Made by a program: the position numbers and the translations under genes. A model generated the notes under the pieces. It searched no databases, was not told the origin of the DNA, and saw nothing but the letters and a program-made list of their open reading frames with translations. A stretch of 64,000 bases of DNA from Aradus depressus (lineage: Eukaryota > Arthropoda > Insecta > Hemiptera > Aradidae): contig OY759227.1 in NCBI GenBank assembly GCA_963662175.1, positions 9,828,501 to 9,892,500 of the forward strand. Direction: 5' to 3'. Shown one piece after another: positions 20,511 through 31,657 of this stretch; within the stretch, counting starts at the first letter, position 1, and each line of letters begins with the position of its first letter.

Positions 20511-21614
20511 AGGAGTGATAGAGTGGTCACCGAACTAGTGCCCTACTCCGGTCTTTTGACCGAATGTAGTCCCAAAGTTATATTTTTATTAAAAGTAGTA
20601 CAGTAAATTCCACACTAATTTCCCCCTGAACAGCTCCGGATATGGATACCCATATACCATAGGATCGGATGCTAGTTATATCTTCGGATTAACTTCATGG
20701 ATTGATCGAACAATGGCTGAAACCCATATGGTGAAGAGGGATTGATGAGACGTTTTCTGACTGGAGGAGGAGTCATTCATACCAAGAGATCACCAATTCG
20801 ATGAGTACAACTTTTTATCTACATAAAATAATATAAACGGTCTATAACTTCATAAAAAAATGCCTTAAAAGAAAAAAACGTAACTTCTCTTAAAATGATT
20901 TAGATTCATAAAGGTTCATTAAAAATCAAAATGTAAAATCACATGTCATATCTCCATATTGGTCGCTTTATTGAAAATTGTACAATGAGCAGTTTGTTGT
21001 AATGTTCATAAAATATTTAAAAAAGATTATAAGAAATTTTTGTAATATTAATGTCATAAAAGAGTATAAAAAAAAATATACGAATGTTAAATCTATGTAA
21101 AATCTTTTAATTTTTTCAATCGCCCTTTCTTTTCCAATTTTAAATTTTAAGTATTAATATGTTTGTCTTTATACAAACCCAGGTAAGAAAGATTCTGTGT
21201 CTGGCATGTCTACCAGCTCCTTAAAAGAATCCACGATATAATTTTAAAATAGAACCCTGAGATTATTTTAAAGAGTACCCTATGTTGGTTGTTTCAATAT
21301 ATATATAGAATGAAGGAAGTAAATAAATAAGAAAGAAAAAATCAGAAAGTGAGTATGAATTGTAATTGATTAATAAGGAAGAAGGAGTTAATGAATGAAT
21401 ATAGAATTTTTTTAGGCGTAGCCTGCATTGAAGGAAATTTGGTATGAGTATGTTCTTTTAGAAGTAGGCGAGGATCCAATAGATATCAAGACAGTTTAAA
21501 GGAATAGGGGGTGTTATTTATTGAATTAATTATTATATTTATTGCTGTTGGAAAATTGTATGGAAATTATTTGTTATCTGTTGGATTTTCTGAATGTGCA
21601 TTATGCGTATGGAG
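20511..21614. other. No gene seen
   Basis: AT-rich sequence without a supported reading frame. A short A-rich run and a (TA)4 at 21,298-21,306 are present. I recognise no element. Confidence 0.5.
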
Positions 21615-22945
21615 TGTAATGTAAACAAGCCCGTTGCCAAGGCAACTGATTTAGAAGCAACGTTATATTTTTTTTTAAACCAATTTAGAAAAGGACAAAG
21701 AAAATAAAGAAGAAAGAAACCTAAGGATGAAGAAAATAAAATAAAAAATCAACAGGAAGAAAGTAAGAATACCTTTGAAAGGAATAAAAGGAAGAAAAGA
21801 TGGCTGTAGGCCTAACCTTACAGTTATCAACTAACATTTTGTACATCAATTACCAGATCCACCGACTTTAAAATGAAACCAAATTTTCAGAAGGGACTAT
21901 TTTAACACCCAGGAACAAAATGAAACAGCTAAAAGAAGAAGGAATGAAGAAAATTTCAGGAAATTATAAGCAAAATTAAGAAAAGGTCAATAATTAAAAA
22001 ACGAGTCGGTAGAAGGTTGTGAACATTTTTAGAAAAGGACAGTCAATTATTAAAAAGAATTTGAAAAAAGAAAAGAAGAGAAAAACTGCCAACATCAGAT
22101 GGAAAACCCAGTTCAAAAATTTAAAAAGGAAGCAAGTTCCAAAAGAGATCCAATTATAGAGGACGGATCCAATCCAAAGCGGTATAAATGATCTGAAGGT
22201 GTATATCACAAAATTTACATGCTATTTTCGAGAAAAGAAGAAGCCAAAATTAAAAAGAAAAGTTACAGAAAATTAAGATGACAATTTAGAAAAAAGAAGA
22301 AACGGAAGAAAGGAGAGAAAACACCAAAAAATTTTAATATTTAGAAGTAAAACAAGAGACAACAGGAAAAAGAAACTCGAATCTGCTACCCATAATTCCG
22401 TGCGGAGGCGGATAGTCAGTCTATGCTGGGTTCTGGTAGAGGTGGAATCGGTGAGAGACTAGTCTCTAATTTTTTTAGACAAAATGTGTAAAAAGTTGTG
22501 AGTGACAATTGAAAGTGAGTAAAAGTGACCGGTAAAGGGTTGAAGGGATGTGGAGAAAGTGTGGACTCCAAAATTTGTGTTAAAAAAAATAATAAAGTAA
22601 ATTTTTTATATGTTCAAGGGTGACGTCACCAGGTAATATCCATTTTGTATATAATTTTCAATATGGCCACTTTAATTTTCAAATTTATAAATTTTTTTCT
22701 TAGTAAAGCCAGATTATTTATAAACATGTTTTAATTTCCCCATATCTCTCTCACTGAAATTCAAATTTCAAAACTCATAGGCCTTGCGGACCCCAATACC
22801 TTTGGAGGTGAGTACCAATTATTCAGGACACAATAGTTATAATTAATATTTTATTTTAGAATCATACCGGGAAATAATTTCGATTTTTATTGGTACCGGT
22901 AACGTAAATTCCAAGAATGAAAAGAGTTAGTTATGATATAAATAT
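21615..22945 (+). repeat. Dispersed repeat A, copy 2
   Basis: The repeat starts at TGTAATGT, the same point as copy 3 (39,687), and immediately carries GTTGCCAAGGCAAC (21,633-21,646). Colinear similarity to copy 3 continues through an A/G-rich middle to CCCCATATCTCTCTCA and CTCATAGGC. The minus-strand 71-residue frame at 21,994-22,209 and its counterpart at 40,069-40,284 are similar but hydrophobic and compositionally biased, so I do not call them genes. No LTR, TIR or transposase is seen. Confidence 0.75.
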
Positions 22946-23929
22946 ATATAATTTTTTATTCTGAAAGTCTGAAACCAAATTAAATTCATATTTTTTCATT
23001 ATTCAATTAAAATCAGTAATTAAAGTCAATTAGCAGTAGCAATAAAATTAGCAGGAGAATGGAAAAGTTGTTGGTAGAAGAAATGAGTTAGTTAAAGTAA
23101 TTGTTGTTAAATAAAAAAATATAATATTCCTAGTGTCGTGACTTAATAATAAAGTAAATCGGACGTAAACATAATGATTAAATTATTTTTTGCTCTTAAT
23201 AATTTTATAATATAATAATTACAATTATTGTAAATGAAAGTTAACTTCGTAAAGATTAATCCAACAATGATAATTAAAATCATTTGATATATAACAACTC
23301 TGTTTTGGAAAACTTGGCATAAATCTTGAAGTGACAATAAGGTTAGGATAACTCTAGTATCAATCGTAAAAATTAAGAAACTTTTTTACACTGAATCACT
23401 TTAAATGAAAGAATAAATATAGTTACACAAAATATAAAGTTGTAGTATCCAGTGAGGTCCAGGATCATACAGATGATTTGACTAGTAAGTCTATCCAAAC
23501 TAAAAAAAAAAAAATAAATAAAATAATAATATAAAACAAGATGATAAGTATTATATAGGATTTATTTTAAAAAAATATACCTCGTAATGAAAAATAGCAT
23601 TTGTGAATTATCTGAAATGTAGGATGATGTGATTTCTTTAACGATCAATCTGTGTTCTTGATTGATTAGATAACTGGGATGTAAATGGATGTTGCTATTG
23701 CAGAATATACCATAAATAAAGAGTGAATTACACTTCTATAGTAAAGGAACCAAGTGACGCTATGGCCATTTTGGAGCTAGGATAGAGACACCATATTAGA
23801 AAATATCATATAGAACCCATAATATATGAATCAATTTGTTGTAATTTAGCAGTAATATTGTAAAAGGTAATTATAATGAAAAAAAAAAATAAAATAATGT
23901 ATTATTTTTTTAATGTCAGTTAGATGCAA
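22946..23929. other. No gene seen; very AT-rich
   Basis: No supported frame is present. Several A-runs and AT repeats occur. The sequence after 22,945 no longer follows repeat A copies 1 and 3. Confidence 0.5.
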
Positions 23930-24587
23930 TGTAATGGTTCATATAAACCATTATATTACAAAAAGAAAAGAGAGAGGGGTGTGGGTGCAATGATGTGAAT
24001 GTGCCATGCCCACCTCCATGGAGAGTCAGGTTATGTCAATGTTGTCTAAATTGATATTGTATACAATTTGATTAATGTATGAAATTTAATTATATGGTTT
24101 GTTAATTATCAAAAAACATAGTTGTAGCAATGTGAAAATAGGATTAAGAAAAAGAATTGGAAAAAAAAAGTATAATTAAAAAAAAAAGCATTGCGAATTT
24201 TAACCAATCAGATGTAAGGATTGCATTAAAAAAAAAAAATGGCGAATGATGTTTGAAAATGTGTGTGGAACAGTGAATTTCATTGTCTGAGGACATAGTG
24301 TGAAGAAAGTGATGTTTGTCCCGGAGTAAGAAGAGAAAGTGGTTATGAAAGGTAGAGGTAGACTGAAGAAGTGAGAGATGGAGGATTTATAATGGACTGA
24401 CTAAAGAAATCAGAAGAGGGTATCTGAGGCGCATCTGCAATCATACCATCAGTTGGGACGGAATTAAGTCACAGGATCATCAAATGAAACGGCATACAAG
24501 TCTATATTTATGATAATTTTTATGTATGTAAATTATGTCACTAACCCCCTTAAAAATAAAATTAAAAAAATAGTAAGAGCCGTTACA
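23930..24587 (+). mobile_element. LTR of the TGTAA...TTACA family
   Basis: It starts TGTAATGGTTCATATAAACC followed by ATTATATTACA, again a terminal hairpin, and ends AAGAGCCGTTACA before ATAT. The inverted partner is at 13,450 to about 14,300. The similarity of the two extends past the LTR end to 24,888. No coding region follows. Confidence 0.65.
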
Positions 24588-24888
24588 ATATATATAAATA
24601 TATTTGGACGGTTCTTGCATGGATAGAAGAAATTTTAATACAAATAAATATATCGTCGGTGCTCCTGCCTTAGGTTCACACGGTAATTGAAATTATAAAA
24701 GAAAAAGAAAGGTAAACAATAATAAAAAAACAGTTGAACGAGGGATTGGTGAGTGGGAGAGAGAGAGATATAATGCAGATCTAGGAAGCAGAGGTGATAA
24801 TTAATTAAGTATTTGTGATATAACCAGAATAATAATGTAATGATTTATTAAATTATAATAAGTAATTAAGAATCAAATAAATAAAACA
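24588..24888 (+). repeat. Segment shared with 13,147-13,449 in inverted orientation
   Basis: It contains GGACGGTTCTTGCATGG and a GA-rich GTGGGAGAGAGAGA tract, and matches the reverse complement of 13,147-13,449 closely. It may be element leader sequence after the LTR, although I see no primer binding site. Confidence 0.65.
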
Positions 24889-25376
24889 GGCATATACAAT
24901 ATTAAAGTATTAATAAATATAAATCATTCAAAAAAATGGTAGGGTTCATCGAAAAGAGCTGGACTGCTCTGAGAAGAAACGAACTAGTAGTCGAATCTCA
25001 AGTCTGCAGTTTTTGATCGAGTGTCGAGCCCGACTCCTGGATGTGTTGGATCCAGCCTGCTGCATAGCAGATTCAACTTCGAATTCTTTTTACATGTTAC
25101 AGTAGTTTTGCATAGACCCTGAATGGCTGAAATGACCATGATGCACGAGATATGATAGGATGGAAAGCATGGCGTTACAAGCAGGAGGGCTAGGAGATAT
25201 CACGTTGTACGAGAAGACTGCCCTATCCTCATAGATTCTCAACAATGGATGAGAAACCTGTTTTTTACCATTATAAATTTAAAAAAAAATTATAAATTCA
25301 AATTTAACTAACTCAAAATTAAATGACAAAGTTAAACAACAACAACAACATTTATTTGGACCAGCAAAATGATGCT
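24889..25376. other. No gene seen
   Basis: No supported frame is present. A short (AAC)n occurs at 25,337-25,350. Confidence 0.5.
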
Positions 25377-26283
25377 TTACACAAATATATAATACAAGGA
25401 AGGGTTCAAAACAGGGAGCAGCGCGGAGCGATGCTCTTCAGGTACACACACATCTGAATCACTTTCTGCTGGAACTATCGCAGTACGGTATACGACAGGA
25501 AGTGGGCGGCGAACAACTCTCGATCCTCGATGGTCGGTGATAGTTTGGAGTGAATGATCACTGTAAAGGTCGCGGCCAATGGAAACATCAAAGTCTAGAG
25601 CCGAATCGGGCACGATTAGGTAGGTGATTGTGGTTGTCTCGCCAGTGATTTCAGTTTCTGCAGTGAATGTTTGAGTGGCTTCTAGGAAGCCGGGGATAAT
25701 GCCTCTCAAAGGGACACTACAAGGGCTTACCTTATGCTTAAATATTCCAAGGAATTTGTCAGAAATTAAAGAGACATCAGCACCAGTGTCAATTAATGCT
25801 GAAAATGGTTCCCCATCTATAAGGACAGTGGTGGTTTCTTGAAGAAGCCCAGACGAACAGAAGTTAATGCTCCTCCGCTTATCAATGGAAGCCTTCGTAA
25901 AGCAGTTTGACACGGCATGGCCACTTTTAGCACAGAAAGTGCAGACAATGGCATTGTTCTTAGCGCATCATGATTTGAAGCCTGCGCCGAACTGCCTGAT
26001 AGGGAAACCTGTTGAGAGCGGTAGTTCACCCGAATGTGACCTTGCTTTCCACAATTAAAACACTTCACAGAACTGTGATCTGGTTGCCTTCTGTCTAGAC
26101 GACGCATTTTATTATGGGGGCGCCAGGCGTTATTCTTTCCGGCCTCGGAGAAGTGAAATCGGGTACACTCCTCTTTTCTGACCTTGGGAACTTGGTGAAC
26201 GATGTCAAAAAGGAAAGGAGATCCGTTACAGTCTGACAGTCGCGATTTACAGCCGCGTTTCTCACTTTCTCCGTGGACGACTA
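25377..26283 (-). pseudogene. Gypsy-type gag zinc knuckle and protease fragment
   Basis: On the minus strand the first part (26,380-25,990) encodes a nucleocapsid-like basic segment with CFNCGKQGHIRVNY, a CCHC knuckle whose last cysteine is replaced by tyrosine. After a frameshift near 25,980, a second cysteine motif (CTFCAKSGHAVSNC) and the aspartic protease active site ALIDTGADVSLIS follow. The flap-like region and GRDLYSDH are also present. The protease is retained for about 120 residues and then sequence ends near 25,377 with no reverse transcriptase. The upstream side ends in a perfect hairpin at 26,284-26,328. Confidence 0.82.
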
Positions 26284-26328
26284 TTTCTACGATATCCTTC
26301 TCTTTCCAAGAGAAGGATATCGTAGAAA
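26284..26328. repeat. Perfect 21-bp-stem hairpin at a gag breakpoint
   Basis: Two 21-bp arms centred on TCC pair without mismatch: TTTCTACGATATCCTTCTCTT and its complement. The left arm is part of the gag frame. The right arm is its reverse copy, after which unrelated AT-rich DNA begins. It marks a fold-back or end-to-end joining event. Confidence 0.95.
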
Positions 26329-26676
26329 CACTCAATAAAAGTTTTTTTTTGTTTTTGTTTTTTTTACACGAAAGAATCACTTATACTTTTCAATTAATGT
26401 TTACATATATTGAATTAATAAGTTTCTATAACTATAACCAATAACCGTGAACGTGAGGAATCCCACTTCTGATGTTAGTTTAAAAATTAATAAAATAACA
26501 GGAATTAAAAATAAACTTCACTAAGACAAAAAGTGTATTTTGTCACACAACATAACAAAGCAATAGCAGAAAAAAAGAATGGCGTCCCTTCTGCCCCACG
26601 CCTTCAAGGTTGCTCCCCTAATCGATTGCTGCAAAAAAGAAGGTATGTTCCAGGAGACACCGAAATCCAAGCCTAG
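26329..26676. other. No gene seen
   Basis: T-rich and AT-rich sequence without a supported gene. Confidence 0.5.
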
Positions 26677-27127
26677 CTAGAACCTTCTCGGGTTGGTACG
26701 GTTGGTGATGCAGCAGTCAATTTCTAACAATATATATTCGAGTTGAACGTGTGTTAAATAGGAAACCCTTTTTTTTAATGCTTCTCCATATTCATATTCC
26801 ATCAAATTCTTAGAACATTGGTCCCAGAACCAAAAATTCGTTTCATGGATCTCACTTATATGTTCCTCACAATTAAAACATTTGCTAGATTTATAAATAT
26901 TGTATTCAGGCACATTTTCTATTACAATTGAGTGTAAATACACGAATCGTGAACTTCTTCGTTGAAATTAAAACTTTTCGATAGCACAGGAACAATAAGA
27001 TATTGTATAGTTTCATTGATGAATCATTGATATTGTAATATCTTGCTTCTACACAAAAGTGTTTTGGCTGATAGAGAGATAAAGACATGATCACTAAAGT
27101 TTTCGGTTGGGCTAAGAATCGTCGCAC
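26677..27127 (-). CDS. Unidentified open frames, possibly a decayed gene
   Basis: Two overlapping minus-strand frames (27,127-26,906 and 26,943-26,677) give 73 and 88 residues. The second has evenly mixed amino acids with CFNCEEHISEIHE, a CxxC pair, and WFWDQCSKNLMEYEYGEAL. That composition is unlike random AT-rich translation. A frameshift near 26,940 might join them. I do not recognise the family. It could be a Polinton accessory gene, an exon or chance. Neighbours are a Gypsy fragment on the left and the 27,264-27,540 frame on the right, same strand. Confidence 0.3.
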
Positions 27128-27263
27128 GTTTAACTCGAATGGAAAAAGTGGACTCCAAAGAATATTTTAGCCTACCTACTTGCTGGAGGGGGACTCTGTT
27201 GGTGGTCTCTCACACAAACTCCTTATTTGCTACTTGGATGTTAATGTTGTTCATTATTTGCAT

Positions 27264-27540
27264 ATTTGTAAACAAACGTTAGTTTCATCTTCTCTCTGAA
27301 AACACTTAATGTTTTTCGTCAGAGCGTAAGGCGGTCTCTTAATAGACTTTAATTTTACAGTCTTTACGGCTGGCCTGTCAACCGATAGGACTTCACTGGA
27401 AATCGTTATTATTTTCTTCTTGCTTGATGGTCTATAGGTTATTTCTTTCCCTCGAGGGTTCCAAGAACTATTTGCGCTTGAAGTAATGTGAAGGCTATTT
27501 GGAGGAGGGCGGTTCCTTATATAGATATTCGAAAGTACCT
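27264..27540 (-). CDS. Unidentified open frame without ATG
   Basis: About 90 codons are open on the minus strand, with no ATG. The content is basic and proline-rich (SWNPRGKEITYRPSSKKK, VDRPAVKTVKLKSIKRPPYAL) and ends with CFQREDETNVCLQICK. The preceding stop is a TAG at about 27,540. Composition looks like protein rather than AT noise. It may be an exon or a remnant. No domain is recognised. Confidence 0.25.
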
Positions 27541-28879
27541 AGGGATATTTGGTCTGAGAAGGTTGAAGAAGTGTAAAAAACTCCACGCCTGCAATAAACC
27601 TCTCACAGTTTAGAAGAAATTTTTTTGTTTTTAATTTCAATTTAACACATTCTTTTTCAATTTAGCAACGGGGAGGTACTAGCTACTGAGCTCAAGATGG
27701 TTGGTTCACAACCCATACCTCAACCCAAAGGAGCTAGGCTAGCTTTGTACCGAGGAAGCTTGAGTTTAGCAACACTTTGAAATCCTTACTTTTCATAACA
27801 TTGCGGGCTGGCTGAAGTGGTAAAATTTAACTTCATGTGTACAACATTATAATAGAGTTGTAGCAATTTCGAGAACTTTCCGTACATATGCCTATTTTTT
27901 ATGTCAATTATTTTGTTCACAGTCCCATCTGAAAAACCATAGACTTCATTTGTTTAATTGAAATTTCATATCACTGTGTTCGTCTTGAAAATACCTTTCC
28001 AATGATATGCATTGTAATGTAGTCAATTTGCGTAGGTCAAATATATTGTAAAATGTATTTTTATTTAAAATTTGTAATGTATATTATGGAGAAATAAACC
28101 CTTAAGTTTTGGAGGCTGGTGAGAGGTACCAGACAGGGATCCCAGGAGCTTATCCCATTTGGCCTTCATCAAGCACTTGCCTAAAATAAACTGACAGGGT
28201 GCAATAAAAGAAGGGACCATCAGTTACCTGTAGGAGATTTATACAGCCTGTTACAACCCAGCTTAACAAGGAACTATGAAGATATTATCGGATTATAGCT
28301 CCAAGCCCGCTGTTAGTGTCATATAAAACTGCCAACATAAAGTTGAGAAAGGTTAAATAGAGGCTTCACAAGGAGAAGCCACAAACTTTCCGAGATGACA
28401 GAGAAGAAGAGAGAAGAAAGAAGAGTAGGGGAAACTGGTAGAGGGAGGGGAGAACATCGAGAGCCTCGGGAAGTGCAGAGCTCAAGTCATCAGTTTTTCA
28501 AGTGAGGAGTCGAAGACTACAGTTCTAGTCTAGAGGTGGAGGTGGACTGATCAGGAGTTCAGATCTAGCAGCCGAGGATGACACTTCACTTTCTAGAGTT
28601 CAAGTGAAGGAGCCTTCGGACCAGTTCAGCCCCCAAGGAGTTCAGTCCAGTACAGTTCAGTCCCCGGTTAAGTCCAAGCATTCTTCAGAGACTGCCAGAG
28701 AAGACAGAGAATACCTATTCAGCACACGGCAGTATCCATTCAGCACCCAGCCAGCCCCCAGCATCCAAACAACGTTATTCTCAAGGTTCTATTTATGTAT
28801 TTTAATTTTAAGTCAATTTTTGTTTGTAAATATATTTTTATAAATATGACTTGCTAGATTTTTTAGCTTGCTTCCCATG
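27541..28879. other. No recognised gene; dispersed repeat inside
   Basis: Positions 27,895-28,010 are the reverse complement of about 62,880-62,995 (landmarks ATAGACTTCATTTGTTTAAT and ATCACTGTGTTCGTCTTGAA). From 28,090 the composition changes to GC-richer sequence with a TTCAGTCC/CAGTTCAG-rich stretch (28,600-28,680) and a poly(A)-signal-like end near 28,850. An 80-codon frame at 28,604-28,843 is unsupported. The second half could be an LTR or processed exon, which I cannot decide. Confidence 0.45.
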
Positions 28880-29009
28880 CCATCCTAGGTCAGTAATGGT
28901 TTAAGAATTGGGTATTTCAAACTTTTTTGGCTGAACGAATCTTTTCGCCTTGGTTTATAGAAATCCAATTTATGTATAGTAATATCAGTAAATTTAAATG
29001 ATCGTTCTA

Positions 29010-30112
29010 TTAGATAGGCGGTCTGGCATCCTTTGGACATTTTACAACGCGAGACATCCAACAACGCGAGACGTCCAAGCAGTCGCGAACCCTGCATGAG
29101 TACCACCCTAGGGTGATTCTGCCGGCATTGGTGAGGACTTTTCTGGTTTCTGGAGCCACATCCACTATCCAATGCACTGCCGATTGGTCCCTTGGGCCTT
29201 TTCTATATACTGGGACAGGGGGAGAAAGATCTGGGTACTGGGCTCGGAACCTCCTGGATATGTCCTCCACTGACCAGCCCGAGGGCACATCATATACCAT
29301 GAGGCGTGGGCTCCTTCTCTGGAGTGCCTCTGCCTTGAGGCCCGCTTCTTGAAGCTTTGCGTTGGTCGATAGTGCTCTCAGCTCGTCGGCGAAGGACATC
29401 TCGAGGAGGATCCCCCCTCTCCTGGCGGGCCGGCAGGCTGTAATGTTGATCCCGAGCTCGCGCGGGGTCAATTTGTCCAGAGCTTCTTGTAACTTCCCTG
29501 CGTCGTTTCCTACTGTTGGTTCAACTACTGCCATGAAAGTCACAGTTTTCGTCGAAACGGAGGGCATAGACTCCATCAGTTGCCGGAGGATACTTGCTTG
29601 GTCTTCGTGGGGGGTGGGGGCGCTGTCTTCCTCTTCTTTTTCTTCTTCACGACTTCGGACCACGTCTCAGGTGGTGGGAAGGCGGGATCCTCAGGGTTCG
29701 TAGGAGGCATGTCCTGGAAGGGGAGTCCTGCAGATGTAGTTTGTGCGGTGTTTTTTGGCTTGGAAGAGCTCCCTATGAATCGCTGGGTTATGTTGGCGGT
29801 TTTTGTAGTTTGGGCGAGGCAAGGCTTCGTCACGTCCCTTGGTTCACCATCCGACGTTTTGGGTGAGGGTTGGCGGTAGGGGGGTGGCAGGTAAGACTCC
29901 CGTATCTTTTCAGCTAAGGTTTTAGCTATCGTTTCCGCCATAACATTCGGGCTCAGGCTATCCATTAGCGCATAGGCAGCCTTTTCTCGCGCCTCGGCGA
30001 CTGTGTATCTCGCCGTCACCATGACTAACAGTTCTGTCAGTCGCCGCACTCCGTGGTTTATAGTCACATGCGCGGCTTTGTTTACCTTTGCTTGAAATCT
30101 AGACTTCCTATA
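29010..30112 (-). pseudogene. ORF1 of an R1/TRAS-type LINE, frameshifted
   Basis: The minus-strand product covers two frames joined at a C-rich tract (29,576-29,663). The first holds a helical region (TVAEAREKAAYALMDSL), a proline-rich linker and ETWSEVVKKKKKRK. The second holds KLTPRELGINITACRPARRGGILLE, LMVYDVPSGWSVEDI and a truncated zinc-knuckle start with CRVRDC. These blocks match the ORF1 layout of R1-clade elements, comparable with 11.9-13.1 kb here. Close to 29,040-29,075 a short unit is tandemly duplicated inside the knuckle region, and the ORF1 ends there, so the other knuckles are missing. The 5' end abuts a Gypsy integrase fragment. Confidence 0.78.
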
Positions 30113-30495
30113 GCAACAATTGAATGTTCTAATGAAGAAAACATCGGATCGGCTAAGCGGGGTCATCTGTTGCAGTTGAAAGTCGAGGATCTGCTCATTT
30201 TGAAGAAAAACTTAAGTCTGCATTCAAGAAAGGACCCTGTGCTCATGCGATTTATGGACTAAGTAACGAGGGAATGGACTGAATGTGTAGCAGATGTACC
30301 ATCCCAATTGTTTACATTTTATGAAAAACGTACAAAATTTCGTTTGAAGAAAATATTTTGCTTTGGATGGGCTGGATTATTGTACCATCATACTACAGGG
30401 AAACCTTATTTAAAATGCTTTATAGTGGGCTCCCTGGCATCTGTGCTATGCGGATAGTGGCAAGATTGCATGTATGGTGGCCTCGCATCGACAGA
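30113..30495 (+). pseudogene. Gypsy integrase fragment, zinc-binding region
   Basis: The plus strand encodes WIIVPSYYRETLFKMLYSG and CAMRIVARLHVWWPRIDR, the HHCC zinc-domain region of Ty3/Gypsy integrase (ending WWP.ID). The sequence before it (about 30,120-30,350) matches the weakly conserved spacer between RNase H and integrase, with stops and frameshifts. It is cut at 30,496 by an R1-type LINE poly(A). Confidence 0.75.
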
Positions 30496-31190
30496 TTTTT
30501 TTTTTTTTTTCCGCAGGGCGATGGGAATACTTTTAACTCGTTTAGGAGGTATTTTTTCGCCTCCTTCACTCCGCTACAAATTTGGTGAATGCCGGGTAAC
30601 TAGACTCGGCCACCAGCTGCTGCATGGTCAGTCTCAGGTACGATCCGGTCGAGCATATCAACGCCGCCCTAGGCCCGTCGTACAATGGGCATTCGATGAC
30701 TACGTGTTCCGCAGTCTCGACGCCACCGCACGCGCAGTTCGGGCTATCTTTTCTTTTGAAGAAGAAAAGTTTGGCGTTGAAGTCGCCGTGATCGGATAGT
30801 ATCTGGGACATCCAATGGTCCGGCTGGACCCATGTCCAGGCGAGTCGTGCCCGCACATCCGGGAAGAAGGCGTGCGTCGTTCGGCCATCCGAAGAATCCG
30901 TCCAGTGCCGTTGCCATCTGGTCATTATCCACTCCTGGACAATGTCCTTACAACGCTCTGTCATACTATACTGCAGCAAATCGTCCGCCAATGCCGCGCC
31001 CAAGGGTCCATCCACATCCTGTCCCTGAGGCAGATTTCGTCTGCAATAGTACGAGGCAACGGCTCCGTCCAAGACCAAGTCAATGGGCGGGGCCGCAGCC
31101 AGCACCTGTAGCGCAGCCGTGGAGACGGTGCGATAGGCCCTCGTCACCCGCAGCAGTGCGGATCGCTGGGCTTGCAAAATAATCCTGAGT
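30496..31190 (-). mobile_element. R1-type LINE, 5'-truncated ORF2 C-terminus with poly(A)
   Basis: The minus-strand frame holds RSALLRVTRAYRTVSTAALQVLAAAPPIDL, given here as RSALLRVTRAYRTVST and AALQVLAAAPPIDL. It also holds the CCHC finger CACGGVETAEHVVIEC near the end, the C-terminal domain of R1-clade ORF2. The stop is at 30,566. A short 3' UTR and A15 (T15 at 30,496-30,510) follow. Upstream of about 31,190 the frame stays open by chance but has no LINE similarity, so the copy is 5'-truncated. Confidence 0.85.
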
Positions 31191-31467
31191 AGGGGAGGAA
31201 AGTTACTTCTGGCACAATGGCAAAAGAGCAAGATGGCGACCGTCCCCCACTCCTCTCCCACCACCACCACCCTCCCCCCCCCCCCCCTCCCCAACTCCGA
31301 ATCACCCACCAGTGTACATCCCCAGCTCAACCCTCCTACACCCCCAAATTTTTTCATCTCAATTTTTGTCCTTTGATTCACTACCAATCTACTTCCCCAT
31401 CTTAATAAAGTTTCTGCTCTCCCTCTCTACCCCACCCCTCTTTCATTTTATTTTTCTAATTAGCCCA
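31191..31467. other. No gene; poly-C run and C-rich sequence
   Basis: It contains a C14 run at 31,274-31,287 inside a CCACCACC repeat. The phrase TCCCCAGCTCAACCC also occurs at 41,710 and 41,840, linking this stretch to the sequence left of the large palindrome. Confidence 0.6.
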
Positions 31468-31657
31468 CTAGCGCTTCCAAGCGTCTAGAATTGCAATTAA
31501 TTTTTAATGAAGTAGCTAGGGTCGACTTCTTCAGAAAAAAAAATAACTTGACTTAGGGGGAGTCGAAGCCGCCTTCTTTGCCTTGAGAGGCTGACTTGCT
31601 ATCCATTCGACCATTGTGACATGGTCGGACAAGGCGGTGATGTACTAGGTATATAAA
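31468..31657 (-). ncRNA. tRNA-like/hairpin module M3
   Basis: On the minus strand the order is a TATATA box (31,648-31,657), a tRNA-like segment with a degenerate B box (GGCTTCGACTCC, about 31,546-31,617), a T9 run, and at 31,468-31,488 a CTAGCGCT...AGCGTCTAG hairpin. The same order occurs in modules M1 (41,934, 57,617) and M2 (42,707, 50,333). It could be a Pol III-type unit or a SINE-like relic; transcription is not shown. Confidence 0.45.

Noticed and set aside
21994..22209. Hydrophobic 71-residue frame similar to one at 40,069-40,284
   Set aside because: Both lie in repeat A copies, and the hydrophobicity comes from the AT/A-rich plus strand. Frames are not better conserved than the flanking DNA by eye.
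28604..28843. 80-codon frame in the CAGTTCAG-rich stretch
   Set aside because: Built on short direct repeats with a hydrophobic AT-derived end; no homologue recognised.
31191..31387. N-terminal extension of the R1 ORF2 frame (MVVNQRTKIEMKK...)
   Set aside because: Similarity to R1 elements starts only near 31,190. The upstream part is open by chance through a C-rich repeat.
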